NCBI RefSeq assembly: GCF_023276375.1
Contig: NZ_JALLPK010000001.1
Span: 2,666,001-2,730,000 of the forward strand
Reading direction: 5' to 3'
Length of the DNA: 64,000 nucleotides
DNA from: Halocatena marina
GTDB lineage: Archaea > Halobacteriota > Halobacteria > Halobacteriales > Haloarculaceae
Each line of letters opens with the position of its first letter. Position 1 is the stretch's first letter. Below, in pieces: positions 42,758 through 51,880 of the stretch. The position numbers were made by a program, and so were the translations under genes. Below the pieces are notes generated by a model that was not told the origin of the DNA, did no database searches, and saw nothing but the letters and a program-made list of their open reading frames with translations.

Positions 42758-45414
42758 GATTCGAGCGGCTTCGGCTCATGAACTTCAAATGCTACGAAAA
42801 CGTCGAGGTTCGTCTCGACCGTGGCGTGACGGTCATCCACGGACTGAACGGAAGCGGGAAATCATCGCTGTTGGAGGCGTGTTTCTTCGCGCTGTACGGA
42901 TCGAAAGCGTTGGACGCCCGACTCGACGAGATCGTCACGATCGGTGCCGAGAAAGCGACTGTCGAACTCTGGTTCAAACACGACGGAGCCGAGTATCACA
43001 TCGAGCGTCGCATCCACGTCCGAGACGAGAGCGCACGGACGACGAAATGCGTGCTCGAAACGCCCGACTCCGACGAAACTATCGAAGGTGCAACTGACGT
43101 TCGTAATCGAATTGGCAGCCTCCTCCGAATGGACGACGAAGCGTTCGTCAACTGCGCCTACGTTCGTCAGGGTGAAGTAAACAAACTCATCAACGCGACG
43201 CCGAGCCAGCGACAGGATATGATCGATGACCTCCTGCAACTCGGGCGATTGGAGGATTATCGTGAGCGGGCTAGTGACGCGCGCGTTGGCGTTGGGCGCG
43301 TCCGTGACAACAAAGAAGGAGAGCTGACGGGCCTTATCGACCAGATTGAAGAAAAAGAAGAGAGCAACCTTCACGCGCGCCTGAACGAGTGTCAGACAGA
43401 ACGCACCGAAATCGTCGAAGAGATCGACCGCATTGAAACCAAGCGAGAGAAGGCGATTACGACGCGCGATCACGAGCAGCAGGTGATCGAAGAAGCCGAC
43501 GAGCAGCGATCGAAAATCGAGACGCTCGCGGACGATATCGAAGACCTTCAGACGAGCATCGAAACGACCGAGCGCGAACGGAACACGATGAGCAAGCGCC
43601 TCCGTGAGGAACGCGAAAGCGTTGATGAAAAACGCGATCAACTTGAGGAAACGCTTGAAACGGTCGATCTCGACGGTTCTGACCCGAAAGTCGAAGAACG
43701 GATCGATACACTCGAAACACGCGATGAAGAGCTATTGGAGACGTTACAAGAGCAGCAGTTGAGCGCACAGGAACAGAGCAATCGAGCCACACAGCTTGAG
43801 GAGACAGCTGAAGAGCACGAACGACAGGCCGAAGAGGCAAGAGAGAACGTAGACGAACTCGAAACGACACTCGAAGAACGAAACGAGATCCTCACCGAGC
43901 GGCACGAGAAGTTAGAATCATTACGCACAAAGCGGTCTGAAAAACTCGAGCAGTTCGAGAGCGCACCCTGTGAGCTCGGCAGTGCGAGTGAGCACCGACA
44001 GACCGTCTCCAAAGAGCAGACGGAACTGCGCGAGCGCGAAGCCGAGCGACGAAGCGAGCTGAGTGCAGCACGAGACGCTGTGGAAGAGGCAGAGCAACTG
44101 CAGGCCGAAGGAAAATGTCCCGAATGTGGACAGCCTGTCGATGGCTCACCACACGTCGAGGCGATTGAAGAGCGCCGCGAACGCGTCCGTGAACTCGAAT
44201 CGGCACTCGACACGATCGAGACTGAGCGAGAGGCTGCGGACGAACGGCTCAAGACAGCGGACACACTCGTCGAACTCGAAGCAGACATTGAACGGCTCGA
44301 ATCGGAAATCGATACAGAAGAGCAGCTTATTGAGAACGAGAAAGCGTCCGTTTCGAAGGAACGTGACCAATGCGCCGAGCTACGAGAGACAGCAGACACC
44401 CACGTAGAGAAGGCACAAAAGAAGCGTGAGGAAGCAACCGAGGCCCGCGAACAAGCCGCGGACTGTCGATCGACCATCGGTGAGATCAACGCCGAACGCC
44501 AGACCGTCAACGAACGGATTGAACGACTCGAAACGATCGAATCCCTACTGGACGATATCGACACAGCAGAGACTGAGATAGAACGGCTCCGGACGCGACG
44601 GGAAGAACTCGAGGAACTGAACACAGAGCGCAGAGAGAGCGTTACAGAAAAGCGACAGCAGAAACAGGACCTCGAAGAGCAGTTCGACGAAGCGCGGATC
44701 GAGAAGGCCAAAGAGAACAAGACGGGGGCAGAGCGCTACATCGAATGGGCCGATGACAAGCTCTCTGATCTCGCAGAGAAACGCGACACGCTACAGGGAC
44801 ACATCGGAGCGATCCAGAACGAGATCGAGACGTTAGAAGAGCTGCGAGAGCGTCAAAAGGAGCTAACAGCGACCGTCGAGCGACTGACCGCACTGTACGA
44901 GGAGACCGAACAGCTCCAGACGATGTACGCGGAACTGCGATCCGAGCTGCGCCAGCGCAACGTCCAGAAGCTCGAACGATTGTTGAACGATACGTTCGGG
45001 CTGCTCTATCAGAACGATTCGTACGCACGAATTGAGCTCGATGGCGATTACGAACTAACGGTGTACCAGAAAGATGGAGAAGTCCTCGATCCCGAACAGC
45101 TCTCGGGTGGCGAACGCGCACTGTTCAATCTCAGCCTGCGCTGTGCCGTGTATCGGCTGCTTGCTGAGGGAATCGATGGAGCGGCACCGATGCCTCCACT
45201 CATTCTCGACGAACCGACGGTGTTCCTCGATTCGGGGCACGTCTCGAAGCTTTTGGATCTCGTCACATCGATGCGCGAGATCGGTGTCGAACAGATCGTC
45301 GTCGTCAGTCACGACGACGAACTCGTTGGAGCGGCTGACGACCTCGTGAACGTCGCAAAAGATCCGACAACGAATCGCTCGACAATCGAACGGCGAAAAG
45401 CACTCTCCGTATAA
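42754..45414 (+). CDS. rad50: DNA double-strand break repair ATPase Rad50
   Basis: An 886-residue SMC-like ATPase. Walker A GLNGSGKSSLLEA is near residue 30; a long coiled coil rich in Glu, Arg and Asp runs to about 750, interrupted by the zinc hook CPECGQPV at 455-458, which dimerises Rad50. The C-terminal head has the signature LSGGERALFNLSL (about 785) and Walker B LILDEPTVFLDSG. The start is a GTG that overlaps the Mre11 stop. The complex tethers and resects broken DNA ends. Ser-rich frames on the opposite strand are shadows of the coiled coil. Confidence 0.96.
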   Translation: MRFERLRLMNFKCYENVEVRLDRGVTVIHGLNGSGKSSLLEACFFALYGSKALDARLDEIVTIGAEKATVELWFKHDGAEYHIERRIHVRDESARTTKCVLETPDSDETIEGATDVRNRIGSLLRMDDEAFVNCAYVRQGEVNKLINATPSQRQDMIDDLLQLGRLEDYRERASDARVGVGRVRDNKEGELTGLIDQIEEKEESNLHARLNECQTERTEIVEEIDRIETKREKAITTRDHEQQVIEEADEQRSKIETLADDIEDLQTSIETTERERNTMSKRLREERESVDEKRDQLEETLETVDLDGSDPKVEERIDTLETRDEELLETLQEQQLSAQEQSNRATQLEETAEEHERQAEEARENVDELETTLEERNEILTERHEKLESLRTKRSEKLEQFESAPCELGSASEHRQTVSKEQTELREREAERRSELSAARDAVEEAEQLQAEGKCPECGQPVDGSPHVEAIEERRERVRELESALDTIETEREAADERLKTADTLVELEADIERLESEIDTEEQLIENEKASVSKERDQCAELRETADTHVEKAQKKREEATEAREQAADCRSTIGEINAERQTVNERIERLETIESLLDDIDTAETEIERLRTRREELEELNTERRESVTEKRQQKQDLEEQFDEARIEKAKENKTGAERYIEWADDKLSDLAEKRDTLQGHIGAIQNEIETLEELRERQKELTATVERLTALYEETEQLQTMYAELRSELRQRNVQKLERLLNDTFGLLYQNDSYARIELDGDYELTVYQKDGEVLDPEQLSGGERALFNLSLRCAVYRLLAEGIDGAAPMPPLILDEPTVFLDSGHVSKLLDLVTSMREIGVEQIVVVSHDDELVGAADDLVNVAKDPTTNRSTIERRKALSV

Positions 45415-45417
45415 AAA

Positions 45418-45837
45418 TCAGTCACACAACGCCGAGATCCCTTCACTCGCTTGTTCGGTCGTTTTGTAGCCGGGAACACCACCGATCGAGACTGTTTCGA
45501 TGAGTTCAGCAGCGCGTAGCTCCGTGAGAAGCCCGTTGAGATCGCTTTCACAGAGATCGGAACACTCCATGAGGTCAACGGCGGCCATCGGTCCACGTCG
45601 GTCAAGAATTATTAACACACCGAGAGCGTGGTCACTCGACGCGACGCGAATGATTCGACGAACGGGAGCAGCGATCGCTTGTGCGGCGGTTTCGAGCGAT
45701 GAGACACCAGTACATTCGAGTTTCTCGTTTTCGATGTAACGCTCGTCACCGGTCTCGGGGTCACGAACGAGCGAGGAACCGCTCGATCGTTTGATGAGAA
45801 GATATCGGCATCCGTCGTCGGTCCGGACCGTGCGCAT
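45418..45837 (-). CDS. conserved haloarchaeal protein with winged-helix-like half
   Basis: A 139-residue soluble protein. The N-terminal part (RTDDGCRYLLIKRSSGSSLVRDPETGDERYIENEKLE) is beta-rich, and the C-terminal part (ALGVLIILDRRGPMAAVDLMECSDLCESDLNGLLTELRAAELIET) has the pattern of a winged helix with a recognition helix LNGLLTELRAAELI. Convergent with rad50, three bases apart. In haloarchaea this gene is a neighbour of rad50 as far as I recall, so a link to DNA repair or its regulation is possible. ATG at 45837. Confidence 0.62.
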   Translation of the reverse strand: MRTVRTDDGCRYLLIKRSSGSSLVRDPETGDERYIENEKLECTGVSSLETAAQAIAAPVRRIIRVASSDHALGVLIILDRRGPMAAVDLMECSDLCESDLNGLLTELRAAELIETVSIGGVPGYKTTEQASEGISALCD

Positions 45838-45861
45838 ACGTTACGTAGCAACCACAGGCCA

Positions 45862-46170
45862 TTATCCGTTCTGATAGCTTCGGTACCGACGATACCCGAC
45901 AATGAGTGCGAGCACGCCGACGGCTAAAATAGAGCCCCCGAATTGGAGGCGTCCCTGAAAGATGATAATCATCCCTCCAAGACTAGTTGCAAGCAGCCCG
46001 ATTTTGGCCATGACGACAACAATCCAAAATGTCCGATACAGATCTGTGGAAACGTCAGACTCGGAGAAATCTGGCGGCTCGGGGATATCGACCTGCGGGC
46101 CAAGACTATCGGGATCGAACTCATCTGGTTCGTTCAGCCCGAGAGCGCTATCGTCTTCAGTCGGATCCAC
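45862..46170 (-). CDS. conserved haloarchaeal membrane protein
   Basis: A 102-residue protein starting with GTG at 46170 (MDPTEDDSALGLNEPDEFDPDSLGP). The first 45 residues are acidic and proline-rich, then two hydrophobic helices follow (about 50-70 and 78-95) and the C-terminus is basic (YRRYRSYQNG). This is the typical topology of a small haloarchaeal membrane protein with an exposed acidic N-tail. The frame is open further upstream to 46308, but that stretch (Arg/Cys-rich) is unlike a halophilic protein. Function unknown. Confidence 0.6.
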   Translation of the reverse strand: MDPTEDDSALGLNEPDEFDPDSLGPQVDIPEPPDFSESDVSTDLYRTFWIVVVMAKIGLLATSLGGMIIIFQGRLQFGGSILAVGVLALIVGYRRYRSYQNG

Positions 46171-46262
46171 GAGTACACATATGGTTGGCGATTCACAAAA
46201 GACTCTCGTTGCCGTGTACTGATCTGTACAGTCACACGCAGAAATCAGGGATGAGAGGAGAG

Positions 46263-46451
46263 CTATGCGGCGTCGTCTAATCGAACAGTCTCGCGGGACT
46301 GCATCCACGCGAGCGGGTTGTCGGCATCGTAGAAGACGACACCCTCATCAGTTTCGTACGCCTCGGTCGATGCGATGGCGTTGGAAACGGCTGACTCAGG
46401 ACGCGATTCGTCCGCACGATCCGGCGTTGACGGGACGTCATTGTCAGACAT
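46263..46451 (-). CDS. small conserved haloarchaeal protein (DUF7331-like)
   Basis: A 62-residue acidic soluble protein with the recognisable core EAYETDEGVVFYDADNPLAW. Such short proteins are widespread in haloarchaea and have no known function. The N-terminal half is disordered-looking and acidic. ATG at 46451. Divergent from polB; the 93-base gap to the next gene on its strand suggests separate transcription. Confidence 0.68.
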   Translation of the reverse strand: MSDNDVPSTPDRADESRPESAVSNAIASTEAYETDEGVVFYDADNPLAWMQSRETVRLDDAA

Positions 46452-46593
46452 TGCCGTATTACATGGTAATCAATAGCACACTATATATCTTGTGGGCACA
46501 CTCAAAGATTGCCGCAGCTAAATGACAACAGACTATATCGATGGAATCACTAGGATCAGCGGAGTTTTTACCCGCTCGCACCCATCGACGACT

Positions 46594-49293
46594 ATGACCG
46601 AGAACGCACGTCTCACGGATTTTACTGGGGGTGATGAGAGCGATCGTCGACCGTCAGCGGAGGCTGAGGCGGTTGCTGGCAACGGCGGCGCAGTCGTTTC
46701 CCCGGACGTGGTCGATACCGCTGCGTACCGCTACCCTGATGCTGACGGCAGTGTCGACATCGCGGTCACACAAGTGGATTACACTATCGAAGGAAACGGT
46801 AGCGATGAGTTCCCAATTCTTCACGTGTTCGGACGGACGACAGACAACAAGACCGAGCACGTCCGCGTTCGAGAGTTTCGGCCGTATTTTTATACCCCAA
46901 CGGAGTCGCTCGACGCTCCTCCGGAAACAGAGTACGATACGCTCACAGGAAGCGAGGACGGTTACGAGAGCATCCGTGGAGAGTCGTTAACGAAGGTCTT
47001 CGGACAGACGCCACGCGATGTGGGGCAACTGCGTGATCAGTTCGAACACTACGAAGCGGACATTCTCTTTCCCAACCGACTTCTCATTGATAAGGACATT
47101 ACGAGTGGGATTCGCATCCCCAATCGACGCGCCGACGATGGGAGCATCGATATTCCCCATCAAGAGATCAAACCAATCGAGGTAGAGGCCGATCTCCGAG
47201 TGAATACGTTCGATATCGAGGTCGATGACCGCTCTGGCTTTCCGGAGGACGGCGAAGAGCCGATCATCTGTCTGACGAGCCACGACTCGTACGACGAGCA
47301 GTACATCGTCTGGTTGTACGAGTCACCAAACGGGGAACAGGGACCGGACGGACTCCCCGACTACGAACCTATTTCGGAGGACATCGACGCAGAGGTACGC
47401 CGATTCGAGAGCGAGGAACAGATGCTCACAGCGTTCCTCAATTACATCGAGAAAACCGACCCGGACGTACTGACTGGGTGGAACTTCGACGACTTCGACG
47501 CGCCGTATTTCCTCGATCGATTGGAAGAGTTGGGTGGAACAGACGGACTCAACCCGGATCGACTGTCGCGGGTGGACGAAGTCTGGCGCAACGACTGGCA
47601 GGGACCGAATGTGAAGGGTCGGATCGTGTTCGATCTACTCTATGCATACAAGCGCACGCAGTTCACCGAACTCGACTCCTACCGACTCGACGCTGTCGGT
47701 GAAGTCGAGCTGGGCATCGGGAAAGAACGCTATCCGGGCGATATTGGGACACTCTGGGAAGAAGATCCCGAACAGCTGCTCGAATACAACCTTCGAGACG
47801 TGGAGCTGTGCATCGAACTCGATCGAAAGCAGAGTATTATCCAATTCTGGGAAGAGGTCGCTACGTTCGTCGGTTGTAAGTTAGAAGACGCGACCACGCC
47901 GGGCGATGCGGTGGACTTGTACATTCTGCACAAAGTGTACGGCGATCTCGTGTTACCCTCGAAAGGGACTGTCGAGTCAGAGGAGTATGAAGGAGGCGCG
48001 GTCTTCGATCCGATCACCGGTCTCAAGGAGATGGTGAGCGTCCTCGATCTGAAGTCGCTCTACCCGATGGCGATGGTCACCATCAACGCGAGCCCCGAGA
48101 CAAAGGTCGGCCCGGAGTTCGATGGTGAGGCGTACAAGGCCCCGAATGGAACGCTGTTTCGAAAAGAACCAGACGGGATCATCAGGGAGATGGTCGATGA
48201 GTTACTCACCGAACGCGACGAGAAGAAGACCCGTCGTGACGAACACGATCCGACGAGTGAGGCTTACAAGACGTACGACCGCCAGCAGGCAGCCGTAAAG
48301 GTCTTGATGAATTCGTTGTATGGCGTTCTCGCGTGGGACCGCTTCCGTCTCTACGATACGGAGATGGGCGCTGCGGTGACAGCAACCGGCCGTGAAGTGA
48401 TAAAACACACCGAGAAAGCCGCGAACAAGATGGGAAAGGAGGTCGTGTACGGTGACACCGATTCAGTGATGACTGAATTCGGACAAGACATCTCGAAAGA
48501 GGCTGCCATCGAGCAATCGTTCGAACTGGCAGAGCAGATCAACGACTCGTACGACGAGTTCGCGCGCGAGACGCTCAACGCGACCGAGCACCGGTTTCAG
48601 ATCGAGTTCGAGAAATTGTACCGACGCTTCTTCCAGGCGGGCCGGAAGAAGCGATACGCCGGACACATCATCTGGAAAGAGGGCAAAGACGTAGACGACA
48701 TCGAGATCACAGGGTTCGAATACAAGCGTTCTGACATTGCGCCAGTCACAAAGGAAGTCCAGCGGCGGGTCATCGAACTCATCGTCACGAGCGAAGGCGA
48801 GGAGTACCGCGATGAGGTGACGGAGTACGTCCACGATGTCATCCAGCAGTTCCAAAATGGCGAGATTAGTGTCGAAGAGATCGGAATCCCCGGTGGAATC
48901 GGGAAGCGACTCGATAACTACGACACTGATACCGCACACGTCCGTGGTGCGAAGTACGCGAACGCAGTGCTCGGAACGAACTTCATGCGCGGATCGAAGC
49001 CGAAACGACTGTACTTAGACCGGGTTCATCCCGACTTCTTCCAGCGTATCGAGGGCAACGAGGGGATCAGTGCCAACGGCTCCGGAGACCAAGCGTACAA
49101 CGAGTTCAAACGCAATCAGGACGTTATCTGCATCGAGTTCGCCGATCAGCTACACGATGAATTCCGTGTCGACTGGGACAAAATGCTCGACCGAACGCTC
49201 AGAGGACCCATTGAGCGCGTTCTCGAAGCTATCGGCATCTCGTGGGACGAAGTCAAAACCGGACACCAACAGATGGGACTGGGCGACTTTTGA
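46594..49293 (+). CDS. polB: DNA polymerase family B (PolB1)
   Basis: An 899-residue replicative polymerase. The 3'-5' exonuclease has Exo I DIEVDD (about 206), Exo II NFDDFD (about 297) and Exo III YNLRD (about 398). Polymerase motifs are A DLKSLYP (about 485), B KVLMNSLYG (about 568) and C YGDTDS (about 618), all with catalytic residues, then KKRYAGHI. No intein interrupts A, B or C, although many haloarchaeal polB genes carry them there. The start is ATG at 46594, with a TATA-like GTTTTTA some 30 bases upstream; the longer frame to 46522 is less likely. Confidence 0.95.
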   Translation: MTENARLTDFTGGDESDRRPSAEAEAVAGNGGAVVSPDVVDTAAYRYPDADGSVDIAVTQVDYTIEGNGSDEFPILHVFGRTTDNKTEHVRVREFRPYFYTPTESLDAPPETEYDTLTGSEDGYESIRGESLTKVFGQTPRDVGQLRDQFEHYEADILFPNRLLIDKDITSGIRIPNRRADDGSIDIPHQEIKPIEVEADLRVNTFDIEVDDRSGFPEDGEEPIICLTSHDSYDEQYIVWLYESPNGEQGPDGLPDYEPISEDIDAEVRRFESEEQMLTAFLNYIEKTDPDVLTGWNFDDFDAPYFLDRLEELGGTDGLNPDRLSRVDEVWRNDWQGPNVKGRIVFDLLYAYKRTQFTELDSYRLDAVGEVELGIGKERYPGDIGTLWEEDPEQLLEYNLRDVELCIELDRKQSIIQFWEEVATFVGCKLEDATTPGDAVDLYILHKVYGDLVLPSKGTVESEEYEGGAVFDPITGLKEMVSVLDLKSLYPMAMVTINASPETKVGPEFDGEAYKAPNGTLFRKEPDGIIREMVDELLTERDEKKTRRDEHDPTSEAYKTYDRQQAAVKVLMNSLYGVLAWDRFRLYDTEMGAAVTATGREVIKHTEKAANKMGKEVVYGDTDSVMTEFGQDISKEAAIEQSFELAEQINDSYDEFARETLNATEHRFQIEFEKLYRRFFQAGRKKRYAGHIIWKEGKDVDDIEITGFEYKRSDIAPVTKEVQRRVIELIVTSEGEEYRDEVTEYVHDVIQQFQNGEISVEEIGIPGGIGKRLDNYDTDTAHVRGAKYANAVLGTNFMRGSKPKRLYLDRVHPDFFQRIEGNEGISANGSGDQAYNEFKRNQDVICIEFADQLHDEFRVDWDKMLDRTLRGPIERVLEAIGISWDEVKTGHQQMGLGDF

Positions 49294-49478
49294 AACCGAA
49301 CTGAACACGAGATTCTCAGAGCATCACGTGAATATACACCACCCCCTAAGCCCCTATAAAACTACAGTAAACATGCGATAGGTTGCGTTTTCTTTTCTAC
49401 TCGGGAAATTTTGTTTCCATAATCCAAATTCGATCACCAACGATACGAAAACATTATACGCGAGACGAGCCGAGCAAC

Positions 49479-49496
49479 AGGTGACAAGGTACACCT
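49479..49496. promoter_or_regulatory. inverted repeat between sufC promoter and start
   Basis: AGGTG and CACCT separated by eight bases (ACAAGGTA), ending three bases before the ATG at 49500. A TATA-like ATTATACG at about 49452 places the transcription start inside or beside the repeat. This is a fitting position for a repressor of the suf operon. Five-base arms are short, so the call is tentative. Confidence 0.35.
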
Positions 49497-49499
49497 ATC

Positions 49500-50408
49500 A
49501 TGGCACGATTAGAGATACGGAACCTTCATGCGAAGGTAAACGAAGATGGCGGTGAGACGATTCTAAACGGTGTCGACCTCGAAGTGTTGTCCGGTGAAAT
49601 CCACGCACTGATGGGACCGAACGGCAGTGGGAAATCAACGATGGCGAAGGTCATCGCTGGTCATCCCGCATACGAGGTCACCGACGGCGAAGTGCTCATT
49701 CACCTCGACGAGAATGAGTTCGGAAACGGTGAGATTCCCGAAGACAATCGAACGTGGAATCTCCTCGAAATGGAGCCGAACGAACGAGCTGCCCTCGGTG
49801 TCTTCCTCGGATTCCAGTACCCATCTGAGATCGAGGGCGTCACGATGGTGAACTTCCTCAGAACGGCCCTGAACGCGAAAATCGAAGAGCGCGAAGAGCT
49901 GTTCGAGGAGGGCGAGAGCGAAGAAGAAGGAGAAGAAGAAGCCGGATACGATACCAGCCCGATGGAGGGCCCTGCGGACGATGGTGACGTTGGTGTCGCA
50001 GAGTTTCAGCAGCTCCTCAAAGAGAAGATGGAGCAACTGGACATGGACGAGAAGTTCGCACAGCGATACCTCAATGCGGGCTTCTCGGGCGGTGAGAAAA
50101 AGCAAAACGAAGTGCTGCAAGCGGCCGTTCTCGAACCGTCCGTTGCAGTGCTCGATGAGATCGATTCCGGCCTCGACATCGATCGGCTTCAAGATGTCTC
50201 GGCAGGGATCAACGCGCTGCGCGACGAACAGGGCGCTGGCGTATTGCAAATCACGCACTACCAGCGAATTCTCGACTACGTCGAGCCCGACCACGTCCAC
50301 ATCATGCTCGACGGTGAGGTCGTCATGAGTGACGGCCCCGAACTCGCCGTCAAGCTGGAAGACAAGGGTTACGACTGGGTCCGAGAAGACGTTTACGAGA
50401 CAGCCTGA
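49500..50408 (+). CDS. sufC: Fe-S cluster assembly ATPase SufC
   Basis: A 302-residue ABC-type ATPase that drives the SufBCD scaffold. Walker A GPNGSGKSTM is near residue 39, the signature FSGGEKKQNE near 194 and Walker B VAVLDEIDSGLDID near 215, as in other SufC proteins. A glutamate-rich insertion (about residues 120-160) between the Q-loop region and the signature is a halophilic addition that makes it about 50 residues longer than the bacterial form. ATG at 49500; first of the suf operon, with a 29-base gap to sufB. Confidence 0.95.
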   Translation: MARLEIRNLHAKVNEDGGETILNGVDLEVLSGEIHALMGPNGSGKSTMAKVIAGHPAYEVTDGEVLIHLDENEFGNGEIPEDNRTWNLLEMEPNERAALGVFLGFQYPSEIEGVTMVNFLRTALNAKIEEREELFEEGESEEEGEEEAGYDTSPMEGPADDGDVGVAEFQQLLKEKMEQLDMDEKFAQRYLNAGFSGGEKKQNEVLQAAVLEPSVAVLDEIDSGLDIDRLQDVSAGINALRDEQGAGVLQITHYQRILDYVEPDHVHIMLDGEVVMSDGPELAVKLEDKGYDWVREDVYETA

Positions 50409-50437
50409 TAAAGCCAGAGTTCCAAACCATACTTACA

Positions 50438-51868
50438 ATGAGTTCAGAACAAGATCATCTTCAAGAGACCGACACGGAGGCTCGCTTCGAGTTCAAGAAG
50501 GAGCAGCGCTCGGCGTTTCAGACCGAGAAAGGTCTCACGGAGGAGACAATCCGTCTCATCTCCGATGACAAAGACGAACCTGACTGGATGCGTGACCGCC
50601 GTCTGCGTGCGCTCCGTCAGTTCCACGAAATGCCGATGCCGACCGACTGGCCCGGTCAGCCAGATTTGAGCGAGGTCGACATCGACGAGATTGTCCCGTA
50701 CATCCGTCCCGACATCGATACCCGGGGCGGTGTCGACGATTGGGAAGACCTCCCCGAAGAGATTCAGGACACGTTCGATAAGCTCGGCATCCCAGAGGCA
50801 GAGAAAAACGCCCTCTCGGGTGTCGGAGCCCAGTACGAGTCCGAGATCGTCTACCAGAACATGCAAGAACAGTGGGAGGAGAAGGGTGTCATCTTCTGTG
50901 ACATGGACAAGGCCGTCCAAGAGCACCCAGACATCGTTGAAGAGTACTTCATGACGAAGTGCGTGCCGCCAAGCGACAACAAGTTCGCGGCGCTTCACGG
51001 TGCAGTCTGGTCCGGTGGCTCGTTCGTCTACGTCCCCGAGGGCGTCACTGTCGAAATGCCCGTTCAGGCGTACTTCCGCATGAACAGCGAGGGAATGGGC
51101 CAGTTCGAGCACACGCTCATCATCGCAGAAGAGAACAGTGAAGTGCACTACATCGAGGGATGTTCTGCACCCAAGTACAGCCGCTTCAATCTCCACTCGG
51201 GCGGCGTCGAAGTCTTCGTCAAGGAGGGAGCACACGTCCAGTATTCCACTGTGCAAAACTGGTCGAAAAACACGTACAACCTCAACACGAAGCGAGCAAT
51301 CGCCGAGAAGGACGCGACGATGGAATGGGTGTCCGGAAGTATGGGATCGAAGGCGACGATGCTCTACCCGTCGACGATCCTGAAAGGACCCGGAGCGACG
51401 GACAACCACATCACCATCGCGTTCGCTGGTGAAGGTCAGAACATCGACACCGGGGCGAAGGTGTACCACAACGCGCCGAACACGAAATCGACGATCGAGT
51501 CCAAATCCATCTCGAAGGACGGTGGCCGGACCAACTACCGAGGACTCGTCCACATCGCCGATGGCGCAGAAGGTTCGAGCACCGCTGTCGAGTGTGATGC
51601 GCTGATGTTCGACAACGAGTCCACCTCGGATACGATGCCGTACATGGAAATCGAGGAGTCGAAGGTAGACGTTGCACACGAAGCCACGGTCGGGAAAATC
51701 GGTGACGAGGACATCTTCTACCTCCAATCACGGGGACTGGACGACGACGACGCAAAGCAGATGATCGTCGCCGGATTCATCGAGCCGATCACCGAGGAAC
51801 TGCCAATCGAGTATGCGGTCGAGTTGAACCGCCTCATCGAACTCGAAATGGAAGGGAGCCTCGGGTAG
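50438..51868 (+). CDS. sufB: Fe-S cluster assembly protein SufB
   Basis: A 476-residue beta-helical scaffold subunit that, with SufC and SufD, builds Fe-S clusters on SufBC2D. Typical segments are VPEGVTVEMPVQAYFRMNSEGMGQFEHTLIIAEENSEVHYIEGCSAP, NLNTKRAIAEKDATMEWVSGSMGSKATMLYPS, and the C-terminal DDAKQMIVAGFIEPITEELP with its helix. The Cys in EGCSAP is a candidate for the sulfur-relay Cys. The 427-codon frame on the other strand is a shadow. SufE/SufS partners are not in the window. Confidence 0.96.
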   Translation: MSSEQDHLQETDTEARFEFKKEQRSAFQTEKGLTEETIRLISDDKDEPDWMRDRRLRALRQFHEMPMPTDWPGQPDLSEVDIDEIVPYIRPDIDTRGGVDDWEDLPEEIQDTFDKLGIPEAEKNALSGVGAQYESEIVYQNMQEQWEEKGVIFCDMDKAVQEHPDIVEEYFMTKCVPPSDNKFAALHGAVWSGGSFVYVPEGVTVEMPVQAYFRMNSEGMGQFEHTLIIAEENSEVHYIEGCSAPKYSRFNLHSGGVEVFVKEGAHVQYSTVQNWSKNTYNLNTKRAIAEKDATMEWVSGSMGSKATMLYPSTILKGPGATDNHITIAFAGEGQNIDTGAKVYHNAPNTKSTIESKSISKDGGRTNYRGLVHIADGAEGSSTAVECDALMFDNESTSDTMPYMEIEESKVDVAHEATVGKIGDEDIFYLQSRGLDDDDAKQMIVAGFIEPITEELPIEYAVELNRLIELEMEGSLG

Positions 51869-51880
51869 ACGCACAATACA

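Noticed and set aside
43638..44720. 360-codon Ser-rich minus-strand frame inside rad50
   Set aside because: It is the reverse complement of the Glu-rich coiled coil; no protein-like pattern.
46594..49293. Inteins in polB
   Set aside because: Polymerase motifs A, B and C are all continuous; no splicing-domain sequence is seen.
50444..51727. 427-codon minus-strand frame inside sufB
   Set aside because: Its codon bias and composition are those of a shadow; sufB has strong motif support.
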